From contig CAITYI010000090.1 in the NCBI GenBank assembly GCA_903896585.1, positions 1-8,000 on the forward strand: a stretch of DNA of 8,000 bases, given 5' to 3'. The notes beneath the pieces are model-generated. The model saw only the letters and a program-made list of their open reading frames with translations, ran no database searches and was not told where the DNA came from. The position numbers and the translations under genes were made by a program. Every line of letters begins with the position of its first letter. Position 1 is the first letter of the stretch. The stretch comes from an uncultured bacterium. Its GTDB lineage: Bacteria > Actinomycetota > Actinomycetes > S36-B12. Below, one piece after another: positions 1 to 6,299 of this stretch.

Positions 1-1
1 C

Positions 2-49
2 AAGAACTACAAGCCTTTGGTGCAGACGGTGACGTACACGTTGGGATAA
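2..49 (+). CDS. 3' end of an unidentified protein (partial)
   Basis: Reading frame 2 stays open from the left edge to a TAA at 47-49 and gives KNYKPLVQTVTYTLG. Most of its codons end in G or C, as expected of a real gene end in this genome. A terminator-like hairpin starts about 20 nt after the stop, which supports this frame as the end of a + strand gene. Frame 1 is also open, to 108, but would run through the hairpin. Fifteen residues are too few to name a family. Confidence 0.35.
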   Translation, partial: KNYKPLVQTVTYTLG

Positions 50-67
50 TGCGAAAAGTTGTAGGTG

Positions 68-97
68 GGTGTGTGACTCCGTTTGGGGTCACACCCT
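68..97 (+). terminator. Hairpin terminator, possibly bidirectional
   Basis: GTGTGACTCC (71-80) pairs with 85-94, ending in GTCACAC. This gives a 10-bp stem with one G-U pair and a GTTT tetraloop (81-84). G68/T97 and G69/C96 can extend it past one mismatch. TTTCT follows on the + strand, a short U tract, so this is a plausible but not strong intrinsic terminator for the gene ending at 49. The tetR gene ends at 105 from the other side, so the same hairpin could also stop its transcript. Confidence 0.6.
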
Positions 98-104
98 TTC
101 TACC

Positions 105-680
105 CTAATTCGCGGCTATACCAGCTTGAATAAATGCGATTACCGAATCACCTTCGGATCGGCTGTCACAGCCTTGTGATTCAACCCGGTTAATTGCGGC
201 GTCTAGTACACCCCAAATAAAGGAAGACATCTGGCGGACATCTGCCACGCCAATTTCAGTGAGCCCAAGAGACAATGGTGCGATCAACTCACGGTGCATT
301 GATTGAACCTGGGCCCGGCGAGCCTCTGGCAGGTCAACCGCTCCCGCTGCCTTCAGAAGTGCATGGCGGCCCTCTGCTACATAATCTAAAACTCCACGCA
401 CCCACGCTTCGATGCGTCTATTGGGGTCAGAAACCGAATCAACGGCTGGTGTAATTTCATCAACCCACATGGACATTTCGTCCACGAGGACATCGGCGAT
501 CAAATCGGCAGCGCTGTTGTAATACTCGTAAACTGCGGAGCGCGACAGGCCTACTTCCTGAGCGACCTGTGCCACGGTAAAGGCCTTACCCTGTTGCATC
601 AGGTTAGCGGCGGCTACCAGCAATGCGTCCCTTCGAGCTTCCCGGTGTTCGGCAATCGTTGGGGCACTGATTTTAGGCAT
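105..680 (-). CDS. TetR/AcrR-family transcriptional regulator
   Basis: A 191-residue protein of normal TetR size. The N-terminal DNA-binding domain is clear: a helix at about 11-30 (EHREARRDALLVAAANLMQQ) leads into the helix-turn-helix at about 34-53 (TVAQVAQEVGLSRSAVYEYY). The remaining ~135 residues are helical, as expected of a ligand-binding and dimerisation domain, but I cannot predict the ligand. I chose the ATG at 680 (MPKISAPTI). A longer in-frame start at 734 would add 18 residues (MVSGGLCC...) unlike a TetR N-terminus. AGGGA lies just before the ATG but only about 1-2 nt away, so the mRNA may be leaderless from a CACAAT -10 at 687-692. The gene is divergent from metH with 240 bp between starts, so autoregulation and control of metH are both plausible. 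The actinobacterial methionine repressor McbR is also TetR-type, but I see no specific evidence of orthology and no TAGAC/GTCTA operator in the interval. Confidence 0.9.
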   Translation of the reverse strand: MPKISAPTIAEHREARRDALLVAAANLMQQGKAFTVAQVAQEVGLSRSAVYEYYNSAADLIADVLVDEMSMWVDEITPAVDSVSDPNRRIEAWVRGVLDYVAEGRHALLKAAGAVDLPEARRAQVQSMHRELIAPLSLGLTEIGVADVRQMSSFIWGVLDAAINRVESQGCDSRSEGDSVIAFIQAGIAAN

Positions 681-693
681 GTCCCTATTGTGC

Positions 694-766
694 AGCAAAT
701 CCGGCAATGAACAACATAAGCCGCCACTGACCACGGCAAGGCGCTGTTTTCCCGACTGGATTTGCT
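694..766. repeat. 9-bp inverted repeat flanking the divergent tetR/metH promoters
   Basis: AGCAAATCC at 694-702 is the exact reverse complement of GGATTTGCT at 758-766, with 55 bp between them. Read toward each gene, the element GGATTTGCT lies 13 nt before the tetR ATG on the - strand. On the + strand it runs into the predicted metH -10 element. This is the expected placement for a regulator half-site shared by two divergent promoters. Regulatory function is inferred; the exact repeat is seen. Confidence 0.45.
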
Positions 767-771
767 ATGGT
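764..771 (+). promoter_or_regulatory. Predicted metH promoter, extended -10 TGCTATGGT
   Basis: TATGGT at 766-771 fits the actinobacterial TANNNT -10 pattern and is preceded by TG plus one base, an extended -10 signature. The best -35 at usual spacing is a weak CTGTTT at 744-749. Transcription would start near 778-779, giving a leader of about 140 nt before metH. The right copy of the 9-bp inverted repeat ends on the first base of the -10, so a protein bound there would block this promoter. Confidence 0.5.
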
Positions 772-778
772 TTTCTCA

Positions 779-920
779 GTGCTGGGGAGGCCTCCCCGAG
801 TCGTCGACCAGAGGGTCCGTGGCGAGCACCTCGTTAAAACCCGAGAAATAACTCAAAGAGCCACCTCTATCGCATTATGGACAAGCTCGGCTTTTCCCTG
901 TCCATTGCGGAAAGGTCCAC
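779..920 (+). promoter_or_regulatory. Structured metH leader RNA with a possible Shine-Dalgarno-masking pseudoknot
   Basis: Three elements follow one another. First is the 784-797 hairpin. Second is a long arm: 810-813 pairs with 865-868 and 819-823 (GUGGC) with 860-864 (GCCAC), around a GGUCC bulge. Inside it are smaller helices 824-826/852-854 and CUCG 830-833 with CGAG 842-845. Third is a hairpin in which CGCA 871-874 pairs with UGCG 906-909 and AUGGACA 877-883 with UGUCCAU 899-905: 11 bp with a UU bulge and a 15-nt loop. The loop bases CUUUUCC (891-897) are complementary, with one G-U pair, to the Shine-Dalgarno GGAAAGG (909-915). That site lies 5 nt before the metH ATG and fixes the start. 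Loop-to-site pairing would form a pseudoknot hiding the ribosome binding site. I could not match it by eye to the consensus of cobalamin, SAM-I/II/IV or SAH riboswitches. Folding was done by hand, without energies. Confidence 0.5.
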
Positions 921-928
921 ATGACTAG
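779..928 (+). CDS. Possible leaderless upstream ORF (49 aa) overlapping the metH start
   Basis: A GTG at 779-781 lies on the predicted transcription start and opens a frame that runs without a stop to TAG at 926-928, overlapping the first 8 nt of metH. The peptide begins VLGRPPRVVD and ends LRKGPHD; it is basic and has a single Cys. Leaderless starts are common in actinobacteria, so it could be a leader peptide coupled to metH. There is no recognisable family, and a chance open frame in the structured leader is at least as likely. Confidence 0.22.
   Translation: MLGRPPRVVDQRVRGEHLVKTREITQRATSIALWTSSAFPCPLRKGPHD
784..797. promoter_or_regulatory. Perfect 14-bp palindrome just after the predicted metH start site
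   Basis: GGGGAGGCCTCCCC is perfectly symmetric and sits about 6-19 nt downstream of the predicted transcription start. A repressor bound here, for example the divergent TetR protein, could act as a roadblock. In the RNA the same bases form a GGGGA/UCCCC stem with a GGCC tetraloop, so it could instead be the first hairpin of the leader. Confidence 0.45.
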
Positions 929-3900
929 TTTGCGCATCGCCCTACAAGAGCGGGTGATTATTGCCGATGGCGCCATGGGAACCATGTTGCAAGCTGCAGA
1001 TCTCAGCCTTGATGATTTCGAGGGGCACGAAGGTTGCAATGAGATTATCAACGTTACGCGTCCCGAGGTTGTAGCTGCGATTCACCGCGAGTACTTCGTA
1101 GCAGGCTCTGATGCCGTCGAAACCAATACTTTCGGCTGCAATTGGGCCAATCTTGCTGAATACGGTATCGAGGAGCGTATTTATGAGCTCGCCCATGCCG
1201 GAGCGCGGATCGCACGTACTAGTGCCGATGAATTCAGTGCAGAGAGCAAAACTGGACCTAAGTATGTTCTGGGTTCATTAGGACCTGGCACCAAGTTGCC
1301 ATCCCTTCTGCACACCACCTATGAGCACCTCAAACATGCCTATCGCGAGGCAAGCCGAGGCCTGATTGACGGTGGCAGTGACGCACTACTGATTGAAACG
1401 ACTCAGGACCTGCTCCAGGCCAAGGCCGCCATCAATGGGGCCCGTGAGGCGATCGAATTAACCGATCGCGACATCCTGCTGATTGCTCAGGTGACAATTG
1501 AGACCACTGGCACCATGTTGATGGGTTCTGAGATCGGTGCGGCGCTAAGTGCCCTGGAACCATTAAATATTGACGTCATTGGACTCAATTGCGCAACGGG
1601 ACCGACTGAAATGAGTGAGCACCTGCGCACCCTTTCGCATCGAACAGAGTTGCCCCTGTCCTGCATGCCCAATGCCGGACTCCCTGTCCTCGGGCCTAAC
1701 GGTGCAACGTATGACCTCAGCCCGGCTGAGTTGGCGGCATCGCTGCTTGACTTCCACCGGGAGTATGGCGTGTCACTCATCGGAGGTTGCTGCGGAACAA
1801 CACCCGATCACATTCGAGAAATCACAAGTTATTTCGCAAGCGCGCCCGAGGTCTTAACCATCAATCGAATCAACGAGCCTGGGGCGGCATCCCTCTATCA
1901 ACATGTTCCCTTCCGCCAGGACCTGAGCTACCTCGCAATCGGAGAGCGCGCCAACGCCAATGGTTCCAAGGCATTCCGCGACGCACTTCTCGCGGATGAT
2001 TGGCAAGCCTGTATTGATATTGCTAAAGAACAAATTAGAGATGGCGCCCACATGCTCGATCTTTGCGTCGATTACGTGGGGCGTGACGGCGTTGCTGACA
2101 TGTCTCGCCTGGCCTCACTTTTAGCAACCGCCTCGACACTTCCGATCATGCTTGACTCGACAGAACCTGCGGTCTTGAAAGCGGGTCTTGAAAGGCTGGG
2201 CGGACGGTCATTGGTCAACTCGGTCAATTTCGAAGACGGTGATGGGCCCGAATCCCGCTATGCCCGCATCATGCCTTTGGTGAAAGAACATGGCGCAGCC
2301 GTTGTCGCGCTGACAATCGATGAGGAAGGTCAAGCCCTCACCGCGAATTGGAAAGTCCAGGTCGCTCGACGTCTGATTACGGATCTCACCGAAAACTGGG
2401 GCATGAACGTCAGTGACATATTGGTCGACACGCTCACATTCCCCATTGCCACGGGACAGGAAGAAACCCGCCGCGACGGCATAGAAACCCTTCGGGCCAT
2501 TAAAGAGCTCACCACCGAATTTCCTGAAATTCAAACAACCCTCGGCGTGAGCAATATTTCGTTTGGACTCAAGCCGCAGGCCCGCATCGTATTGAACTCG
2601 ATGTTCTTGCACGAGGCCGTTGAGTCCGGGCTCACCTCCGCCATCGCGCATCCGTCAAAAATCATGCCACTTGCTCGAATCCCTGAAGATCAGCGAAACG
2701 TTGCCCTGGACCTGATCTATGACCGCAGGGAATACAACGATGACGGTGACCTCACCTACGACCCGTTGCAAAAGTTTCTAGAACTATTTGAGAATGCGGA
2801 AACAACAGCCGGCAGGCTCTCTGTTGCTGAGGAACTGGCCCTTCTGCCCATGCAGGAACGCCTCCCCCAGCGAATCATTGATGGCGAAGGAAAAGGCCTT
2901 GAAGCAGACCTTGATGAGGCCATGGCCGCGGGCATCAAGCCGTTGGAAATCATCAACACCTATCTCCTCTCAGGCATGAAAACTGTTGGTGAGCTTTTTG
3001 GCAAAGGCGAAATGCAATTGCCCTTCGTATTGCAGTCCGCCGAAGTCATGAAAAAGGCAGTCGCCTATCTCGAACCCCATATGGAGAAAGTGGAATCGGA
3101 CGCAGGGCGAGGCAAAATTCTCCTCGCAACAGTTAAGGGCGATGTGCACGACATTGGCAAAAACCTCGTGGACATAATCCTGACCAACAACGGCTACTCC
3201 ACCGTCAACATTGGCATCAAACAGCCCATTGGCTCGATCATCAGCGCGGCCGAAGAAAACAATGTTGATGTCATTGGGCTATCAGGATTACTTGTCAAGA
3301 GCACTGTTGTCATGCGTGAGAACCTTCAGGAGTTGACCAAGCAGGGCCTCAACGAAAAGTGGCCCATCATCCTCGGTGGCGCAGCACTCACCCGCGCTTT
3401 CGTTGAGGACGACCTCAGCTCTGAATTCCCCGGCACGGTCCGCTACGCCAAGGATGCCTTCGAGGGACTATCGCTGATGGACACCATGATGTCAATCAAA
3501 CGTGGCGAAGAAGGCGCGGAACTCCCCGAGTTGCGCAAGCGCAGGGTCAAAAAAGTTGAACGAAATGACGATGAAATAGTCAGTACCCAACGCAGTGACG
3601 TTGCGGCCGACAATGAAATTCCCACCCCACCATTTTGGGGAAGTCGAGTGGTCAAGGGAATTGCATTAGCTGACTACGTTGGCATGTTGGATGAACGCGC
3701 GCTATTCGTTGGCCAATGGGGACTTAAGGGCAATCGAGATACCTACCAAACAATGATCGAGGAAGAAGCCCGCCCACGACTGCGCCTGCTGCTCAATGAA
3801 GCTCAAGCCAACGGGTGGCTCGAAGCAGCCGTTGTTTACGGCTACTTTCCGTGCTACTCCGAAGGCAATGATCTGGTGATCCTGCACCACGAGGGACCCA

Positions 3901-4412
3901 ATAAAGGCCAGGAGCGCACCCGCTTCACCTTCCCTCGTCAAAGAAGGGATCGCAAACTCTGTCTCGCGGACTTCTTTGCATCCAAAGAGTCGGGCCAAAT
4001 CGATGTTGTTGCATTCCATGTTGTCACTATGGGCAACGCGGTCAGCGTTGCCGCCTCTGAACTCTTTGCCAAAGATGCCTACCGCGAGTACCTCGAGTTG
4101 CATGGGCTATCGGTGCAACTGACCGAGGCTCTGGCCGAGCACTGGCACGCACGGGTCCGTAGTGAGTTGAACTTCTCCACCGAAGACTCAGCCGACCTTC
4201 AGGAGATCCTGGATCAGGGCTACCGGGGATCACGTTATTCGTTTGGATATCCCGCCTGCCCGAATCTAGAAGATCAAATACAACTTTGCGAACTCTTGGA
4301 ACCAGAACGGATCGGTGTGGAGTTATCTGATGAATTCCAACTTCACCCTGAACAGTCAACCTCGGCGATCATTGTTCACCACCCCGAAGCGAAGTACTTC
4401 AATGCGCGTTAA
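921..4412 (+). CDS. metH: Cobalamin-dependent methionine synthase
   Basis: Cytosolic enzyme (EC 2.1.1.13) that moves a methyl group from 5-methyltetrahydrofolate through cob(I)alamin to homocysteine, making methionine. All modules are present in 1163 residues, close to family length. The homocysteine/zinc domain is about 1-320, with ligands Cys224 (GLNCATGP) and Cys290-Cys291 (GGCCGTTP). The pterin-binding domain is about 335-620, starting with IGERANANGSKAF (340 on). The helical cap is about 640-725 (LPFVLQSAEVMKKAVAYLEP). The cobalamin domain is about 730-870, with GDVHDIGKN and the axial ligand His743. The reactivation domain, which uses S-adenosylmethionine, is about 900-1163; RYSFGYPACPNLEDQ (1105 on) is its S-adenosylmethionine-binding motif. 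No motif I checked is missing, so the enzyme should be active. The ATG at 921 has GGAAAGG 5 nt upstream. The stop overlaps the metF start by 11 bp, implying one transcript. Possible control comes from the divergent TetR gene and the structured leader. Confidence 0.98.
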   Translation: MTSLRIALQERVIIADGAMGTMLQAADLSLDDFEGHEGCNEIINVTRPEVVAAIHREYFVAGSDAVETNTFGCNWANLAEYGIEERIYELAHAGARIARTSADEFSAESKTGPKYVLGSLGPGTKLPSLLHTTYEHLKHAYREASRGLIDGGSDALLIETTQDLLQAKAAINGAREAIELTDRDILLIAQVTIETTGTMLMGSEIGAALSALEPLNIDVIGLNCATGPTEMSEHLRTLSHRTELPLSCMPNAGLPVLGPNGATYDLSPAELAASLLDFHREYGVSLIGGCCGTTPDHIREITSYFASAPEVLTINRINEPGAASLYQHVPFRQDLSYLAIGERANANGSKAFRDALLADDWQACIDIAKEQIRDGAHMLDLCVDYVGRDGVADMSRLASLLATASTLPIMLDSTEPAVLKAGLERLGGRSLVNSVNFEDGDGPESRYARIMPLVKEHGAAVVALTIDEEGQALTANWKVQVARRLITDLTENWGMNVSDILVDTLTFPIATGQEETRRDGIETLRAIKELTTEFPEIQTTLGVSNISFGLKPQARIVLNSMFLHEAVESGLTSAIAHPSKIMPLARIPEDQRNVALDLIYDRREYNDDGDLTYDPLQKFLELFENAETTAGRLSVAEELALLPMQERLPQRIIDGEGKGLEADLDEAMAAGIKPLEIINTYLLSGMKTVGELFGKGEMQLPFVLQSAEVMKKAVAYLEPHMEKVESDAGRGKILLATVKGDVHDIGKNLVDIILTNNGYSTVNIGIKQPIGSIISAAEENNVDVIGLSGLLVKSTVVMRENLQELTKQGLNEKWPIILGGAALTRAFVEDDLSSEFPGTVRYAKDAFEGLSLMDTMMSIKRGEEGAELPELRKRRVKKVERNDDEIVSTQRSDVAADNEIPTPPFWGSRVVKGIALADYVGMLDERALFVGQWGLKGNRDTYQTMIEEEARPRLRLLLNEAQANGWLEAAVVYGYFPCYSEGNDLVILHHEGPNKGQERTRFTFPRQRRDRKLCLADFFASKESGQIDVVAFHVVTMGNAVSVAASELFAKDAYREYLELHGLSVQLTEALAEHWHARVRSELNFSTEDSADLQEILDQGYRGSRYSFGYPACPNLEDQIQLCELLEPERIGVELSDEFQLHPEQSTSAIIVHHPEAKYFNAR

Positions 4413-5256
4413 CGACCCGACGATCTCATTCGAGTTCTTCCCACCCAAGACCCCCGAGGGTGAAGCCAGTCTGTTCGAGGCCATCCGCAAACTTGATGTC
4501 GTCTCCCCTGACTTTGTCTCCGTCACATACGGTGCTGGGGGCAGTACTCGGGAGCGCACCATCAAAATCACGTGCGATATTTACCGCGAAACCGGGTATA
4601 GAACAATCGCGCACCTGACCTGCGTGGGTTCCACCAAAGATGAAGTGCAGACAATCCTGCAACAGTTCCAGGATGCAGGAATCACTGACATCTTGGCCCT
4701 CCGTGGTGATCCCGCTGATGGTCCCACCGCCCCTTGGGTAACAACCTCGGGTGGGTTTACCCATGCGGATGAATTGGTCGAAATGGCGAACTCATTTGGA
4801 ACCTTCACCATCGGTGTCGCAGCGTTTCCTGATATTCACCCGTCAGCGAGTGGTTTTGACGAAGGCATTGATGTTTTACTGCGAAAGGAAGAGCTGGGGG
4901 CAACTTTCGCTGTCACCCAATTTGTCTTTCAGCCTGAGTCTTATGCACGACTTATCGATGAACTCAAAAAGCGCGGGTCACAACTCACCGTCTACCCAGG
5001 CATCATGCCGGTGACCAGTTTCCGGCAATTCACTCGAATGCTTGATTTCGCAAACGGCGAGATTCCCGACTCTATGATGACCGAGTTTGAGAAGTACAAA
5101 GATGACCCTCAGTCAACGCGCGAACTCGGCATCGACATCGCAACTCGAGTGAGCGATCAAGTCTTGGATGCGGGTGCCGAGGGTTTGCACTTCTACACCC
5201 TCAACACCGCTGCATCGACATTAGAAGTCGTCTCGAAACTGGGGCTTCGCTCCTAG
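4402..5256 (+). CDS. metF: 5,10-methylenetetrahydrofolate reductase
   Basis: Flavin-dependent TIM-barrel enzyme that reduces 5,10-methylenetetrahydrofolate to 5-methyltetrahydrofolate, the methyl donor used by MetH. The 284-residue protein matches bacterial MetF end to end: SFEFFPPKTPEG at 9-20 with the catalytic Glu11 (E. coli Glu28 equivalent), VSVTYGAGGSTRERT (39 on), AHLTC (70-74), and ALRGDP with Asp103 (E. coli Asp120 equivalent, which tunes the flavin). Then come AAFPDIHP, TQFVFQPESY, YPGIMPVTSFRQ and the C-terminal LHFYTLN. I chose the ATG at 4402 because the family begins just before the FEFFPP motif. An in-frame ATG at 4315 would add 29 residues and overlap metH by 98 bp. The chosen start overlaps the last 11 bp of metH and has only a weak purine-rich GAAGCGAAG upstream, so it is probably translated by coupling to metH. 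Confidence 0.97.
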   Translation: MRVNDPTISFEFFPPKTPEGEASLFEAIRKLDVVSPDFVSVTYGAGGSTRERTIKITCDIYRETGYRTIAHLTCVGSTKDEVQTILQQFQDAGITDILALRGDPADGPTAPWVTTSGGFTHADELVEMANSFGTFTIGVAAFPDIHPSASGFDEGIDVLLRKEELGATFAVTQFVFQPESYARLIDELKKRGSQLTVYPGIMPVTSFRQFTRMLDFANGEIPDSMMTEFEKYKDDPQSTRELGIDIATRVSDQVLDAGAEGLHFYTLNTAASTLEVVSKLGLRS

Positions 5257-5298
5257 GCACAGACTAACTAGACACCGACTCAATAGGCACAGACTCAA
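5254..5298 (+). repeat. Three tandem 15-bp repeats starting at the metF stop codon
   Basis: Copies are TAGGCACAGACTAAC (5254-5268), TAGACACCGACTCAA (5269-5283) and TAGGCACAGACTCAA (5284-5298). Copies 1 and 3 are identical over their first 12 bases; copy 2 differs there at two positions. The first TAG is the metF stop. Because 15 is a multiple of three, each copy places another TAG in the metF frame, followed by TAA at 5314-5316. It probably arose by local duplication over the stop. I see no intrinsic terminator hairpin between metF and rnpB. Confidence 0.85.
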
Positions 5299-5327
5299 TC
5301 CGTCAATCACCAATAACCAAGCAGGGG

Positions 5328-5720
5328 GAACGAGCCGACCTATAAGCCGGATCCTGTACCTGATTGCTCAGGCGGTGATCATCCATCTGGGACCGTTGTT
5401 ACCAACGGCCTCGTGCGGTCTACCAGCAAATATCAGGCGGGCCGCCCGTTTGCTCAGAAGAATCCGCGCCGAAGCGCGGACCCAACCTCTTGACCTTGCT
5501 CCAGGTGGGGTTTACCTAGCTACCGCAGTCACCTGCGGTACTGGTGGTCTCTTACACCACCGTTTCACCCTTACCAAGGTTTCCCTTGGCGGTCTGTTTT
5601 CTGTGGCACTTTCCCGCGGGTTTCCCCGGGTGGGTGTTACCCACCACCGTGCCCTGTGGAGTCCGGACTTTCCTCGACACGCTGTTAAGTTCGTGCCGCG
5701 ATCACCCGATCGACTCGTTC
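5328..5720 (-). ncRNA. rnpB: RNase P RNA, bacterial type A
   Basis: Catalytic RNA of ribonuclease P, which trims the 5' leader of precursor tRNAs. Read on the - strand, it has the signature blocks in order. GAGGAAAGTCCGGACT (5675-5660) is the 5' conserved core including the P4 strand. CACAGAAAACAGACCGCC follows (5605-5588), then the GGTAAGGGTGAAACGGTGG block, then GGTAAACCCCACC followed by GGAGCAAGGTCAAGAGG. CTGGTAGACC (5426-5417) is the likely L15 loop whose GGU binds the tRNA CCA end. The 3' block ACAGGATCCGGCTTATAGG ends near 5338. The outer helix P1 pairs 5708-5720 with 5328-5340 as 13 bp with two G-U pairs, which sets the ends to within a few bases. Length is about 393 nt. All open frames across this region are spurious. 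It is transcribed convergently with metF. Confidence 0.97.
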
Positions 5721-5728
5721 CGGCTTCA

Positions 5729-5756
5729 AGGGTACGGCACTGCAAATTTGGTGCAA
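5729..5756 (-). promoter_or_regulatory. rnpB promoter
   Basis: On the - strand, TTGCAC (5756-5751) and TACCCT (5734-5729) are separated by 16 nt, a good -35/-10 pair with a TANNNT -10. Transcription would begin 7-8 nt downstream, at about 5720-5721, which coincides with the first base of the P1 helix of RNase P RNA. The -35 directly abuts the stop codon of the upstream membrane-protein gene, so rnpB has its own promoter and may also receive read-through. Confidence 0.7.
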
Positions 5757-6113
5757 TCAGGAGTTGAAGAATTCCTTTGCTCTGCCGGAATACAGCAGCG
5801 CCAGGATAATTACGCTCCACAAGATTTGGATGAGTCCATTTCCAAAACTGCCGAACAGCGACACAATGCCAGCAATCAGGCCAATTACCGTCACGATCAT
5901 GACAATCAAACGTGAGCCGCGATTGCCATTGAAAATACCTTTGGCCACCAGGAGGTAAATGAGGCCGATCAGGATCGAGAGGGCAAAGATCCCGATTCCC
6001 CAGCCCGCAGTTTCACCCGAAACGAAACCAATAATTCCGCCAATAATGCCCAGTACACCTGCAATAACGATAAGAACTCCGACAATTGTCACTCCAACCG
6101 GACGTTTAACCAC
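5757..6113 (-). CDS. Small four-helix membrane protein of unknown function
   Basis: A 118-residue, strongly hydrophobic protein with four predicted membrane helices at about 7-31, 38-60, 68-88 and 92-109. Loops are very short, and basic residues sit at the N-terminus (MVKRPVG) and before helix 3 (GNRGSR). The C-terminus ends LLYSGRAKEFFNS. The general pattern resembles small actinobacterial integral membrane proteins of uncharacterised families, but I do not recognise a named one. I chose the GTG at 6113 because AAAGGAG stands 6 nt upstream and the hydrophobic pattern starts right after it. An in-frame extension to 6299 would add 62 polar residues without a good ribosome binding site. Its stop is about 36 nt upstream of rnpB, in the same direction. 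Confidence 0.8.
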   Translation of the reverse strand: MVKRPVGVTIVGVLIVIAGVLGIIGGIIGFVSGETAGWGIGIFALSILIGLIYLLVAKGIFNGNRGSRLIVMIVTVIGLIAGIVSLFGSFGNGLIQILWSVIILALLYSGRAKEFFNS

Positions 6114-6119
6114 TGTGCT

Positions 6120-6126
6120 CTCCTTT
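6120..6126 (-). promoter_or_regulatory. Ribosome binding site that decides the membrane-protein start
   Basis: AAAGGAG on the - strand, 6 nt before the GTG at 6113. It is close to the ideal Shine-Dalgarno sequence and rules out the 62-residue N-terminal extension as the main product. Confidence 0.75.
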
Positions 6127-6287
6127 GTTAAGGCCCGATCGCGAATTTGGATACAGGCCGTAGTGCCCAAACTCTTGCAGTTATCGGCTCCCCTTTGAAT
6201 CTTCGCCGCGCCGATTTCCAGAAGTTTCTCATCAGTAGATTTCGAGGATTTGCCGGTTGCCGCGGGTATCCGCCTCAATTTCGGGCA

Positions 6288-6293
6288 TAGGCT
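6288..6293 (+). promoter_or_regulatory. Possible -10 element for a leaderless yaaA transcript
   Basis: TAGGCT fits TANNNT and lies 6 nt before the GTG start at 6300, so transcription would begin on or next to the start codon. There is no Shine-Dalgarno sequence upstream of the GTG, which agrees with a leaderless mRNA. No convincing -35 is present. In the rest of the 186-bp divergent interval (6114-6299) I see no further clear element, including no firm promoter for the membrane-protein gene. Confidence 0.35.
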
Positions 6294-6299
6294 GCACAC

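Noticed and set aside
1..108. Frame-1 reading of the left edge, open to TAA at 106-108
   Set aside because: It would pass through the hairpin terminator at 68-97, and its codons fit less well than the frame ending at 49, though the short length leaves some doubt.
798..920. Cobalamin, SAM-I, SAM-IV or SAH riboswitch in the metH leader
   Set aside because: Only a GCCACC segment recalls a cobalamin riboswitch. The expected core with GGGAA and GGTGAAAATCC is not visible, and SAM or SAH consensus cores are not seen. A covariance search is needed before any class is named.
767..928. Longer version of the metH upstream ORF starting at ATG 767
   Set aside because: This ATG lies inside the predicted -10 element, upstream of the likely transcription start, so it would not be in the mRNA. 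Only the GTG at 779 is kept, at low confidence.
942..4359. Many antisense frames inside metH, up to 147 codons
   Set aside because: They are shadows of the metH codon pattern and show no family features or ribosome binding sites that I recognise.
4315..4401. N-terminal extension of MetF from ATG 4315
   Set aside because: It lies within the metH coding region, and the added 29 residues do not resemble MetF, whose conserved sequence begins just after the ATG at 4402.
5375..5915. Open frames of about 100-130 codons on both strands over 5375-5915
   Set aside because: They lie mostly in the RNase P RNA gene, which is identified by its conserved blocks and P1 helix; the translations look random.
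6247..6255. GGATTTGCC, an 8-of-9 match to the tetR/metH element
   Set aside because: A one-mismatch 9-mer is expected about once or twice in 8 kb by chance, so it is not evidence of a shared operator.
6114..6299. 62-residue N-terminal extension of the membrane protein
   Set aside because: The strong AAAGGAG at 6120-6126 points to the GTG at 6113. The extension is polar, not membrane-protein-like, and lacks a good start signal.
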